Assembly: GCF_027942865.1 (NCBI RefSeq)
Contig: NC_134526.1
Coordinates: 325,001 to 389,000, forward strand
DNA length: 64,000 nucleotides
Direction: 5' to 3'
Source of the DNA: Odontesthes bonariensis
Taxonomy: Eukaryota > Chordata > Actinopteri > Atheriniformes > Atherinopsidae
This document shows positions 1 through 10,100 of the stretch, in pieces (positions within the stretch are counted from its first letter, which is position 1; each line of letters opens with the position of its first letter). The notes below the pieces were generated by a model. That model saw only the letters and a list, made by a program, of their open reading frames with translations, did no database searches and was not told the DNA's origin. The translations under genes were made by a program, and so were the position numbers.

Positions 1-359
1 ACAACTTCCTTTAATGATGGAATCTCAATAAAAACATTTCAGAATCAGAACTTTTTGATGATTTTTTCTCCAAATAAAAAATGTATTGTGGTTTGTTTGT
101 TTGTTCCAGTGATGAGAGGAGCTCCTCCGCTGCCTCCGGTCGGGAGGTGAAGCAGGAAGACGACCACACACACACACACCAGCTACATCATCCTCACCTT
201 CTCCATCGCCGACTCATCTACGCTTACAGCCAATTGGCCGAAGAAACGACAGACGGACCAGTCAGAGAGCAGCGTGATGACGGGAGGAAGATCAGAGATG
301 TTGGTCCTCTCTTCAATTTTATCACTTTTATTTCTGCACCTGCACTTTTTGTTCAAGAA
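1..359. other. Unassigned left edge, possible end of an upstream gene
   Basis: No recognisable coding exon. An AATAAA hexamer sits at 27-32 on the + strand and an acceptor-like pyrimidine tract ending in CAG lies near 110, so this could be the tail of an upstream gene, but no protein family is recognisable. A short CA run is at 167-180. The low confidence applies to any gene assignment. Confidence 0.2.
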
Positions 360-780
360 TGAGGAAAAGAAGAAGACGAAGAAGGAGGAGGAGAAGGAGG
401 AGGAGAAGAAGAAGAAGAACACGAAGAAGGAGGAGAAGGAGGAGAAGGAGGAGGAGAAGGAGGAGGAGGAGAAGGAGGAGAAGGAGAAGGAGGAGAAGAA
501 GGAGGAGAAGGAGGAGGAGAAGGAGGAGGAGGAGAAGAAAAAGAAGAAGACGAAGAAGGAGGAGGAGAAGGAGAAGGAGGAGAAGAAGGAGGAGAAGGAG
601 GAGGAGGAGGAGGAGGAGGAGAAGAAGGAGGAGAAGGAGGAGAAGAAGAAGAAGGAGGAGGAGAAGGAGGAGAAGAAGAAGAAGAAGGAGGAGGAGAAGG
701 AGGAGAAGAAGAAGAAGAAGATGAAGAAGGAGGAGGAGGAGGAGGAGGAGGAGAAGAAGAAGGAGGAGAAGAAGAAGAGT
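360..780 (+). repeat. Purine-only GAA/GGA tandem repeat
   Basis: About 420 bases almost wholly of G and A on the + strand, built from GAG, GAA and AAG triplets. The triplet periodicity leaves open frames on both strands (poly Glu/Lys, poly Arg, poly Ser/Phe), which are artefacts of composition. Long polypurine-polypyrimidine tracts with mirror symmetry can adopt triplex (H-DNA) structures. Confidence 0.9.
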
Positions 781-1016
781 TTGTCTGATGGGAGGAGATG
801 AAACTGATGGAGACGTTCAAACGTCACCAGAAAAGAAAAATGATGAACCTGCAGGACAGAAAAAGTGACTTTAACTTCTCAAGAAGAAAAGTTCTGAAAC
901 AAACCCACACTGAGCTCAGACACCCCCAGGACCAGGACCAGGACCAGGAACTGGGTTAAAGTCTGAAACTGGATCTGGACCTCAGGAGTCCCAGAACTGA
1001 AACCAGTTTCTGTACC

Positions 1017-1019
<3 letters not shown>

Positions 1020-1062
<43 letters not shown>

Positions 1063-1090
1063 ATGGAAACTGTAAATACTCACCTGCTTC

Positions 1091-1124
<34 letters not shown>

Positions 1125-1352
1125 GAGGACACCTGAGCTGATGAGTCGGGTTAGGGACGGGATCCAGTTTCTGAGGGACGGGGTCCAGTTTCTGAGGGAC
1201 GGGGTCCAGTTTCTGAGGGACGGGGTCCAGTTTCTGATCAGGTCTTCTTTAAGTGCCAAGTTGGACTGAAGAGATTCTTACCTGAGGTCAGGTGATGTCA
1301 CCCAGTGATGTCACCCGGTGATGTCACCCGGTGATGTCACCCGGTGATGTCA
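1020..1352 (+). repeat. Cluster of short tandem repeats (GT, CAT, 21-bp, 15-bp)
   Basis: Four small repeats in a row: (GT)n at about 1020-1059; (CAT)n at about 1092-1124; a 21-bp unit containing GGTCCAGTTTCTGA repeated about four times at 1150-1238; and a 15-bp unit containing TGATGTCACCC repeated about five times at 1288-1350. The last unit carries TGATGTCA, one base from the cAMP-response element TGACGTCA. No gene is seen here. Confidence 0.8.
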
Positions 1353-1594
1353 GCTGATGGTATGTCGGCGGCTGGGGGGTGACGGGACGGACTCGTCCTT
1401 CTAACGTGTGAAACCATCTCCAGGATTCAGCCGGACGATGGAAACATTTTATTTCGCTGCTTTTCTTTTGAACAGGTTTCAGGTGAAGTCTGATGAAAAC
1501 GTTTCAAGGAAAAAAAAACATGAAAAAGGTCAAAATATTCTGAAACTGTCAAATGTTACGAGATGAAAACAAACGTCTGAGTTAAAGTTAAAGT

Positions 1595-1800
1595 TGTGAC
1601 GAAATGGATTTTATTCAGAATAAGAGACGAGAAAAAGGAGAAAAGGTTACAAAAAGGTGAAGAAGAACAAGAGTAAAAATGGATTTTATTCAGAATAAGA
1701 GACGAGAAAAAGGAGAAAAGGTTACAAAAAGGTGAAGAAGAACAGTAAAAATGGATTTTCTTCAGAATAAAAGACGTGAAGAAGAAGAACATTAAAAATG
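1595..1800 (+). repeat. Imperfect 75-80 bp direct repeat, about 2.5 copies
   Basis: The segment beginning AATGGATTTTATTCAGAATA recurs at about 1603, 1677 and 1749 with progressive divergence and truncation. No gene or known element is recognised. The rest of 1353-2590 shows no coding evidence apart from a C-rich run near 2110-2140. Confidence 0.75.
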
Positions 1801-2589
1801 GATTCTCTTGTAATAATGTCCCTTTCAGACTTGATTCCAGCACCTCCCTCCTTTAGCTTCCTGGAGTTCGGACCTCCTGCTGCTGTCGACCTTCATCGTT
1901 TCAGAGCAGATGTTCGGTCTGAATCCCCATTTTTCATTTTTAAACTCGCATATTAACTCTGCTCCACAGCTTCTTCCCACCAGACTCCATTAAAAAAACT
2001 CCATATTTTACGTCCTGTGGCCCAGAAGCTGTTATTTCTTGTGTCTCAGGACAGAAGCAGCGCCGCTCTTCTTCTTCTGGTGCGGCCGAAGCTTTCTGGC
2101 TGCAGCAGGAACCCCCCCCCCCCACCCCCCACCCCCCCACGCCTCATCTGTTTGCCTTACAAACTGTCTGCTGTAAGTCATCAGTTAGAATCTGTAAAAT
2201 ACTAAAGTAAGAAACATGTAAACAGCTGTTGATGCTGCGTCAGTCCCAGTCTAACAGCATGCTCTCTCTGGTTATTTAACTGTCTGAATAAACTCCAGCA
2301 GTTCCTGTGTGACCTCGTCTTTGTGTTCAGTGTTCACATCCTGCAAATACAGACATTCTGTACCATGCAAATACAGATAGATCCTCTGTTGATCCCAGAG
2401 GGAAGCGGGTTAGCATGTAGCTGTAAGCTAGCAGCAGATGCTAGCAAACAATGCTTTCTCATCAGCAGTGATGGACCAAGCCGGAGATGTTCACAGCGTA
2501 ACTCGTAGTGATGCATGTGTACCGTTAATTACTGCATTTAAACACTTTGGATACATTAACTTCATTAAACAGTTGGACTGGGAGACCTC

Positions 2590-3375
2590 CTCCCTGCTCG
2601 GGTTTGGGTTCAGATCGGGTTTAGTTTGGGTTCAGATCGGGTTTAGTTTGGGTTCAGATCGGGTTTAGTTTGGATTCAGGGTTTGGGTTCAGGTCGGGTT
2701 TAGTTTGGGTTCAGGTTGGGTTTAGGGTTTGGGTTCAGATCGGGTTTAGTTTGGGTTCAGATCGGGTTTAGTTTGGGTTCAGGGTTTGGGTTCAGATTGG
2801 GTTTAGTTTGGATTCAGGGTTTGGGTTCAGATTGGGTTTAGTTTGGATTCAGGGTTTGGGTTCAGATCGGGTTTCGTTTGGGTTCAGGTCGGGTTTAGTT
2901 TGGACTCAGGTCAGGTTTAGGGTTTGGGTTCAGATCGGGTTTAGTTTGGATTCAGGGTTTGGGTTCAGATCGGGTTTAGTTTGGATTCAGGGTTTGGGTT
3001 CAGGTCGGGTTTAGTTTGTTTGTGTTCAGGTCGGGTTTAGTTTGGGTTCAGGTCGGGTTTAGTTTGTTTGTGTTCAGGTCGGGTTTAGTTTGGGTTCAGG
3101 ACGGGTTTAGTTTGGGTTCAGGTCGGGTTTAGTTTGGGTTCAGGACGGGTTTAGTTTGGGTTTAGGTCAGGTTTAGTTTGGGTTCAGGACGGGTTTAATT
3201 TGGGTTCAGGGTTTAGGACGGGTTTAGTTTGGGTTCAGGACGGGTTTAGGACGGGTTCAGGACGGGTTTAGGACGGGTTTAGTTTGGATTCAGGGTTCAG
3301 GACGGGTTTAGTTTGGATTCAGGGTTCAGGACGGGTTTAGTTTGGGTTCAGGACGGGTTTAGGACGGGTTCAGGA
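2590..3375 (+). repeat. G/T-rich minisatellite, about 22-bp unit
   Basis: Tandem variants of GGGTTCAGATCGGGTTTAGT with insertions and deletions. The T-G bias gives the + strand many GGG runs spaced 5-10 bases apart. It resembles, but is not, the vertebrate telomere repeat TTAGGG. No exon is seen. Confidence 0.85.
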
Positions 3376-3479
3376 CACTTTGGATATGTTAACCTCATTA
3401 AACAGTTGTACTGGGAGACCTTCATCTTTATCAGAAACATGCCGATAATGTAACGCTAGCACACCGAGAGTGAGGAGAG

Positions 3480-3871
3480 GACCGGTGTTGTGTTGGATAA
3501 TATATATTTATATATATCACCTTTAAAACTCCCTAATCTGCCCACACTTTCATCACAGTGTCATATAAACAAAAGATTTATTGCTTTATATTTGTTTTTG
3601 TGCAGATAACTAGAGTAATAATTGTTAAAATTGCACTCAAGCAGCTATAAATCATTTAAAGACTGATCTATGTACCATTATTTTGAACATTTGAAGGTGT
3701 TTGGCTCTAAATTGATTTGTTCTTAATTTTGTTCGATGTTGAACTTTAAGTTTTGTGTATGTTTACAGATAAGTGTTTAATTTAATCAAACTCTGGCTAA
3801 ATCATGATTAAAATAATATATATATAAATTTTTTAATATTTGTTATTTATTTTATTTTATAATATTTATAT

Positions 3872-3915
<44 letters not shown>

Positions 3916-3930
3916 ATATAATATTTACTC
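3480..3930. other. AT-rich non-coding stretch with (AT)n
   Basis: Low-complexity A/T DNA with a long TA dinucleotide run at about 3870-3920, just upstream of the utp18 promoter region. No open frame or element is recognised. Confidence 0.7.
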
Positions 3931-3959
3931 GTTAATACGGCAGACAGCTGCAGTTCTCT

Positions 3960-4132
3960 GTATGAACAGCAGGGGGCGGTAATACTTCCGGGTTAAGAAG
4001 TTATTTTCCCGGAAACACGTGATTCCTCCCTGAGAGGAAAAACAGTCCCACCACATGTGTGCAGAGAGCTGCTTCATGCCCAGAAAACACCGACTTTAAC
4101 GCGTCTGTGTGCCCGGTTAACGCGGCGAAAAC
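3960..4132 (+). promoter_or_regulatory. Probable utp18 promoter and 5' UTR
   Basis: Immediately upstream of the utp18 start are ACTTCCGG at 3984-3991 (ETS/GABP-like), a second CCGGAA at 4009-4014, and a perfect CACGTG E-box at 4016-4021. ETS sites and CACGTG E-boxes are typical of TATA-less promoters of ribosome-biogenesis genes, many of them MYC targets. No TATA box is seen. The transcription start was not determined; the motifs are seen, their function is inferred. Confidence 0.5.
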
Positions 4133-7100
4133 ATGGAGGACGTGAACGTTATCAAGCTGCCGGCGACAGACGACAGAAAACCCGCGAAGAAGAGAACCCG
4201 AAAGCCGAAGCTGGACCCGGAGGAAGAGGAGCAGAAGCGGCAGAAGAACAGGAAGCTGGACCCGGAGGAAGAGGAGCAGAAGCGGCAGAAGAACAGGAAG
4301 CTGGACCCGGAGGAAGAGGAGCAGAAGCGGCAGAAGAACGTGAGGAAGCTGGACCCGGAGGAAGAGGAGCAGAAGCGGCAGAAGAACGTGAGGAAGCTGG
4401 CGGTTCTGGGGCAGGAGGACGGCGCCGTGAGCCGGCTGGAGGCGCTGGTGTTCGGGGCGGAGGACGACCTGCTGGAGAGGCTCGTGGAGGAGGTGAAGTT
4501 ATCCGACAATTTAACGTTCATTCACTTCCAAGTTCAATTTTCTGCGTTTGGCACTGAATTTAAATAGATATGGATTCATTTGAGTTAATTATGGAAATTA
4601 CGGCTCGTTATTTAAACGCGTGCATCGCTTCATATGATGGACAGCTCAGTGTTTCCCACAGATGTGAAGGCAATGTGTGGTGGTGGGCCACGGGGGGGGA
4701 ATAAAAATTCTTCAAAATAATCTTTTGAGACTCAGAGATGTGTCTGGTATCATTGGAAAGGTAACCCTCTCAGGAATATTATAAAAGTGTCTGTGTGATG
4801 CTGTGTCTTACTGACCCAGAGTGGGAGGGGTTAGAATGATGGGGTTGTTTCCCCGTCAATATGTTTGCCTATACATTAAATTGGGTAAAGCCATTCAGGG
4901 ACCTCTAGGCCTCTATAGACACAGCTAGGTCAGAGCCACATGTCTTGACTTCATGCAGTCCAAATTTGGAGTCAAAAGACCAAAAAATGAATGGTTCAGA
5001 GGTATTTTTCAACAGGTATGTCTATGCGTTTTCCTTAGTTCCTGTTTGGAGTCTCCAAAAGGACACTTGGTTACCAAAGCTGTATAACCAGAATCAAACA
5101 CCTGTAAGTTGACAACCCCTTTGCCTACAAACAAAATTTTGGCCTCTAATGAAAGCTGACACCTTGGGGCTCCCTGCTACTGTTTGTATGAGGATGTCAG
5201 TCAATCTGGAATAGAATGACAGAAGCATTATTACAATAACTACAGTATGATATAATATCTATCTATCTATCTGTCTTTATATCTTTCTATCTTTCAATCG
5301 CAAAACCAATAACAATCTCTTTGTGTGTTCTGATTCAATGCAACAATCTGTACGCATTTACATTATGCACGTTACGCACCACACGGGGCATTTCCCCTAT
5401 GGTCGATAACGCATGGATTTGTTTTGGCACATACAAGCTTGATAGTATAGTCCCATACACCGTTGGAAACCTTAGACTATTGGCTAAAAGGTTATCCACA
5501 TTAATTCCATGGAAATTGCCATTGGCTGGAACTACTGTCATTCTAAGTATTGTTGTGGGTAATGAAGACGATATTCTCAGCGTGTCCGCATTGGCTTTCA
5601 AGACGTGTACTACCCACTAACCATGCTCCTATTGACTTGTGTCTGGTGTCAATCGAAGCTACAGTGCCTGACACACCTCCACATTGAGAAATTTGTAAGC
5701 AATTGACTGGCATGTGACTCGGAGCCAGCTGGAAAGGTAACTAGATGCATCTTTAGTCGGCCACAGTACGTTTTGCGGTTGGACAATACATCAACATTGT
5801 GAGGAGAGGATTAAGTTTATAAGAAAAGGGACTTCATATTTCATAACCATGGATACTTGGCAAGCTTTACAAGGTGTCCCCGAGTCACGAAAAGGTTTTG
5901 GTGGATAACGGCAAGGCTTGAAAAGTAGGTTGACATGTCACACTGAAACACGTTAGCTTAGAGGCTAGCTGAGCTAACGTCTGTTACTGTTATCGCTGTG
6001 AGCACCCATTTGATTTTGGGAATGAATCGGGTGAATCTCAGCTTTCTAACGGTGTATGGCATGAATATACTTGTTAAGGGATGGCGTTCCAGGATTGAAC
6101 TAAAGTGCATACCATCCAATTCCAATCCCAAGTGTACCGCTGACGGTACAGCGTGCAGTAAGGGGTTAAGAACCTGGATAATTTCTCCATCAAGGAAAAT
6201 TATGGGGGACGTAAGGATGTGTGACACCTGTGTCACGGTGGGTAACACAGGTGCGGCTTATCTGCAGATTTTCACATCTTCATTGTAAACAAATGAATAA
6301 CATAGCTAATTACACTGGTGGGACTGTTCAGCTGTTTCAGGCTGATACCTCCGGTTCAGACTGATACCTCCGGTTCAGGCTGATACCTCCGGTTCAGACT
6401 GATACCTCCGGTTCAGGCTGATACCTCCGGTTCAGGCTGATACCTCCGGTTCAGACTGATGCCTCCGGTTCAGGCTGATACCTCCGGTTCAGACTGATAC
6501 CTCCGGTTCAGGCTGATACCTCCGGTTCAGACTGATACCTCCGGTTCAGGCTGATACCTCCGGTTCAGGCTGCTCCTCATCATCAACACGCACGTCTCTC
6601 TTTCAATCGCGGAAAAGATTTTTCAATACTCATCTGGATTGAAGCAGCAAACATTCAGTGTAAGAGTTTAAAAAAACTACTTTATTTGATTCACAGCTGC
6701 TAGTGTTTAGACCTCGACAACCCAACTACATTTAACTTTATGAAGAAGGCGTAATCGCTTGTTTGCTATGGGTCGGGACGGGACAACATTTTATTAAAAA
6801 TATTTTTATAGGACTTTTTAATGTGTGATTTTATAAAGGTGCACGTGATGCCAACCTTTCGTGAATTTTGCCAGCCGTCTTCTTTCGGTTGAGCTAATCT
6901 GAAGCCTGAGTTATACCTCTTTTAACTGCCCTTTCTCTTGTGTTAATGGCTCGAGACGTTTATGCTTCATTTAGCTTTGCCGGCGCTTGCGTGTGCTGCG
7001 TGGCGATTCACCGCCAGGTAGTGTTGCATGGTATACCCCGACTAACGAAGTATCGCGGTACTGTGGCATTTAAAACGGTACGGTACGGGATTTGGAAAGT

Positions 7101-10100
7101 ACCGGTACTTGCAACAATGCGGGAAACTCATCACGTAACGTTGCGTTGTAACTAGGATACAACTGAGAGGAGCAGAAGAGAAGAATGGCTGCTGCACCAC
7201 CTGTCACTCCCCTGGTTGACAAACTAGTTTCCCCTCTTATAAAACATTCACTTTTAAATTGAACAACCTGTGCCAGGACAAGGACAGCCACGGCTCGCTT
7301 CTGATAGGGTCCAAACTCGCCGACAACACGAAAAGCTGCCTCTATATCCATCCCGAGCGGAGCGAGCAGGCGTCTCTCTGAGCTAGCATCGCAGCCGAGA
7401 GGAAAGGCGCGAAATGGTAATCCGTCACTCACGAGCGAAGCCGGCTTCGCTCGTGAGTGACGGATTACCATTTCTGTCACTCACTTCCGTCACTCACGAA
7501 AGTGATTTCTTTTCTTTTGTTTTTTTACTGGACATAACGACACAACTGGAGTTCGAGAAGCATTGAGGGATTTATTTAAAAGACACTGGTGTAAAAACAC
7601 AATTATAAGTCTGCTCCCGTTTAATTCCTTTTATTTGATTATTGTAAAATTGCTGAACAGTAACATTATTGTTTATGTTACGATTTTCTATTATCAAAAT
7701 ATGTAATGAATGACATTTTCTGTGTTCTCTTTTTATTTAAAAGAAGTACCGAAAGTATCGAAATACATGTTAGTATCGGTACCGGTACCAAAATATTGGT
7801 ATCGTGACAACACTACCGCCAGGACAGTAGGTGGAGCAGCGGGTTTTTTCAATGACAAGCCTACTATGATGAAAGGAAATTCACCACCAGGAGCTCTTCG
7901 GCAAGTCTCTCTTCGAGTGGATTCATCACAGACATAATATATTATATATATTATGTCTATGGGATTCATGCTTCTTCTTCTTCTTCTTCTTCTTCTTCTT
8001 CTTCTTCGCTTTCTACCTTGGCGTTTGAAAACAGCGGTCTTTTATTAGGGGATGAAACCGGAAGATGAACACGCCGCCGGATGTGATGTAGATAGTGGCT
8101 TGCGCTCGCGTCTTGCGTGAAGTTTAGAAAATTGAGGTGACACACGCAACCGCGCAAGGGCTTGCGTTGCGTCTTGCGTTACCGACTATAAACCAGGCTT
8201 AACACGACGCTGAAGCTAGCAAGCTTCCACGCTTCCAGGGAAGCACGGAGGGGAGGGGCTGTGTGAGTAGGCTATGCGAGAGAGACGGAGGGAGAGCAGG
8301 GAAAGGAAATGCAGCTTAACGAATACGAGTATTTTTTAAATAGCGTTAAAAAAAAATAATAATAACGAAACGCAATATGTGGCGGCCGGTGTTTAATCTG
8401 TGGCGCACCGCCACAAATTAGTCTATGTGTGGGAAACACTGACAGCACCACTGAAAATATCTGCAACTCATTGAACTTTTCTCTCAAGAGGTGAAAGTGT
8501 TGTGACCAGGGGCGATTTTAGGATCTGGTCTTTAGGGGGGCCCAGCCCCCAGTGCTCAGAGGCACATTATTTCTCATTAATTGAGGCGAACTAGTACATT
8601 TATAAATTTTGGAGCCGTATTAGTTTTGCTTTGAATAGTGTTTCCCCAACAACATTCAATTTTGACCTCTTCATTTCAAAAGACTTTGTGGCTCGACAGG
8701 GATAACAGAGAGCCTGAGACAGATATTGAAGATAACTCAACATTTATTTTGGGAGTAAAGAGTTCAAATAAACACAAAATGCTAGAAATAAATAAAATGT
8801 TCACTAAAATAATGCATCCTTGAGCAAAAAAAAATGTGTTTTTGCATAATATAAAATGTGCCGAGCTATCTCACGGTGGGGCCTTGGCACCACTAAAAAT
8901 ACCCTAGCTGAGCCCCTGTTTAAACATGTGCATCGCTTCATATGGACAGATCACTGAAAATACCTGCAACGTATTTAATTTTTTCCCCAAGAGGTGAAAG
9001 TGTTGTGACATAATGTGAAAGAGTAACTTCGGCTCATCTATCAGCTACATGCTGTGTGGATCTGAGGCCTGATTTAAGGTGTTTTCTGTGGCTGAGCAGC
9101 AGGAGGAGGAGCAGAGCGGGGCCCTGCTGCTGCTGGAGGACCAAGAAGAAGAAGAAGAAGAAGAGTCTCAGCAGGAGGAGGCGCCGCGGCCCAGAGGCGT
9201 GGCCTGGGTGGATGAGGATGATGAGCTGGAGGAAGAGTGAGCAGCCTTTCCTTTGTGTGTTGCCGTGTTTGTAGTCTGAATCACTCAGGTGTGCTTACCT
9301 GTCTGTGTCAGGGTGGACATGACGCACCGTTACCGTAGCAACCTGATCAAAGGAGCAGCGGAGGCCTCCATGTCCAAACAGAAGCTGCAGCAGAGGATGA
9401 AGGAGCAGTGAGTGCACGTGCACACGCACACACACACATGCACGCACACACACGCACACACACACACACGTGCACACGCAGACCTGAACATGTGTGTGTT
9501 TCAGGTTCCAGAGGTCGATGGGGGGAACGCCGTCATGGGCGCAAAACGACCAGAAGAAGAATAAGAAGAAAGGTAGAACCAAAGCTGTGAGACTGTGGCT
9601 GTGTTCCAAACCGCATACTTCCATCCTTCCATACTACATACTGCATACTGCATGCTACATACTACATGCTACATACTGCATACTGCATGCTACATACTGC
9701 ATACTGCATGCTACTCACTGCATGCTACATACTGCATACTGCATACTACATACTACATGCTACATACTGCATACTGCATGCTACTCACTGCATGCTACAT
9801 ACTGCATACTGCATACTACATACTACATGCTACATACTGCATGCTACATGCTGCATACTGCATACTGCATGCTACTCACTGCATGCTACATACTGCATGC
9901 TACATGCTGCATACTGCATACTGCATGCTACATACTGCATGCTACATGCTGCATACTGCATACTGCATACTGCATGCTACATACTGCATACTGCATACTA
10001 CATACTGCATGCTGCATACTGCATACTGCATGCTACATACTGCATGCTACATGCTGCATACTACATACTGCATGCTACATACTGCATGCTACATGCTGCA

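Larger units (their letters stand above)
6903..8199. mobile_element. PIF/Harbinger-like MITE nested in the hAT shell
   Basis: The ends AGCCTGAGTTATAC and GTATAAACCAGGCT-like (right end CTATAAACCAGGCT) form imperfect inverted repeats. The flanking trinucleotides are TGA and TAA, compatible with a decayed TWA target duplication. The element at 39535-40202 has related termini and a MADF-like fragment, which supports the class. It is interrupted by the hAT at 7019-7815. A (CTT)n run lies at about 7970-8007. Confidence 0.5.
4647..8441. mobile_element. hAT-type DNA transposon remnant in utp18 intron 1 (outer shell)
   Basis: Terminal inverted repeats CAGTGTTTCCCACA at the left and its complement TGTGGGAAACACTG at the right. 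ACAGC occurs in both flanks, compatible with a decayed 8-bp target duplication. An unoccupied copy of the flanks at about 8918-9010 shows the pre-insertion site. The 3.8-kb interior has no intact transposase. It contains a (CTAT)n run near 5255-5275, a 19-bp minisatellite, and a younger Harbinger-like element that itself carries a hAT. The hAT class is inferred from the TIR style. Confidence 0.7.

Noticed and set aside
359..827. Poly-Arg, poly-Glu/Lys and poly-Ser/Phe open frames
   Set aside because: Composition artefacts of a GAA/GGA purine tract.
2590..3375. Interstitial telomere repeat
   Set aside because: Units are GGGTTTAGTTTGGGTTCAG variants, not TTAGGG; no run of canonical telomere hexamers.
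4057..4557. Alternative 166-codon frame overlapping utp18 exon 1
   Set aside because: It is the shifted reading of the same coding minisatellite (AGPGGRGAEAAEEQE); the frame from 4133 matches UTP18 and splices in phase.
5321..6288. Two roughly 96-codon open frames (5321-5620, 5998-6288) as genes
   Set aside because: No recognisable motif, inside a transposon in utp18 intron 1; probably chance or decayed element sequence.
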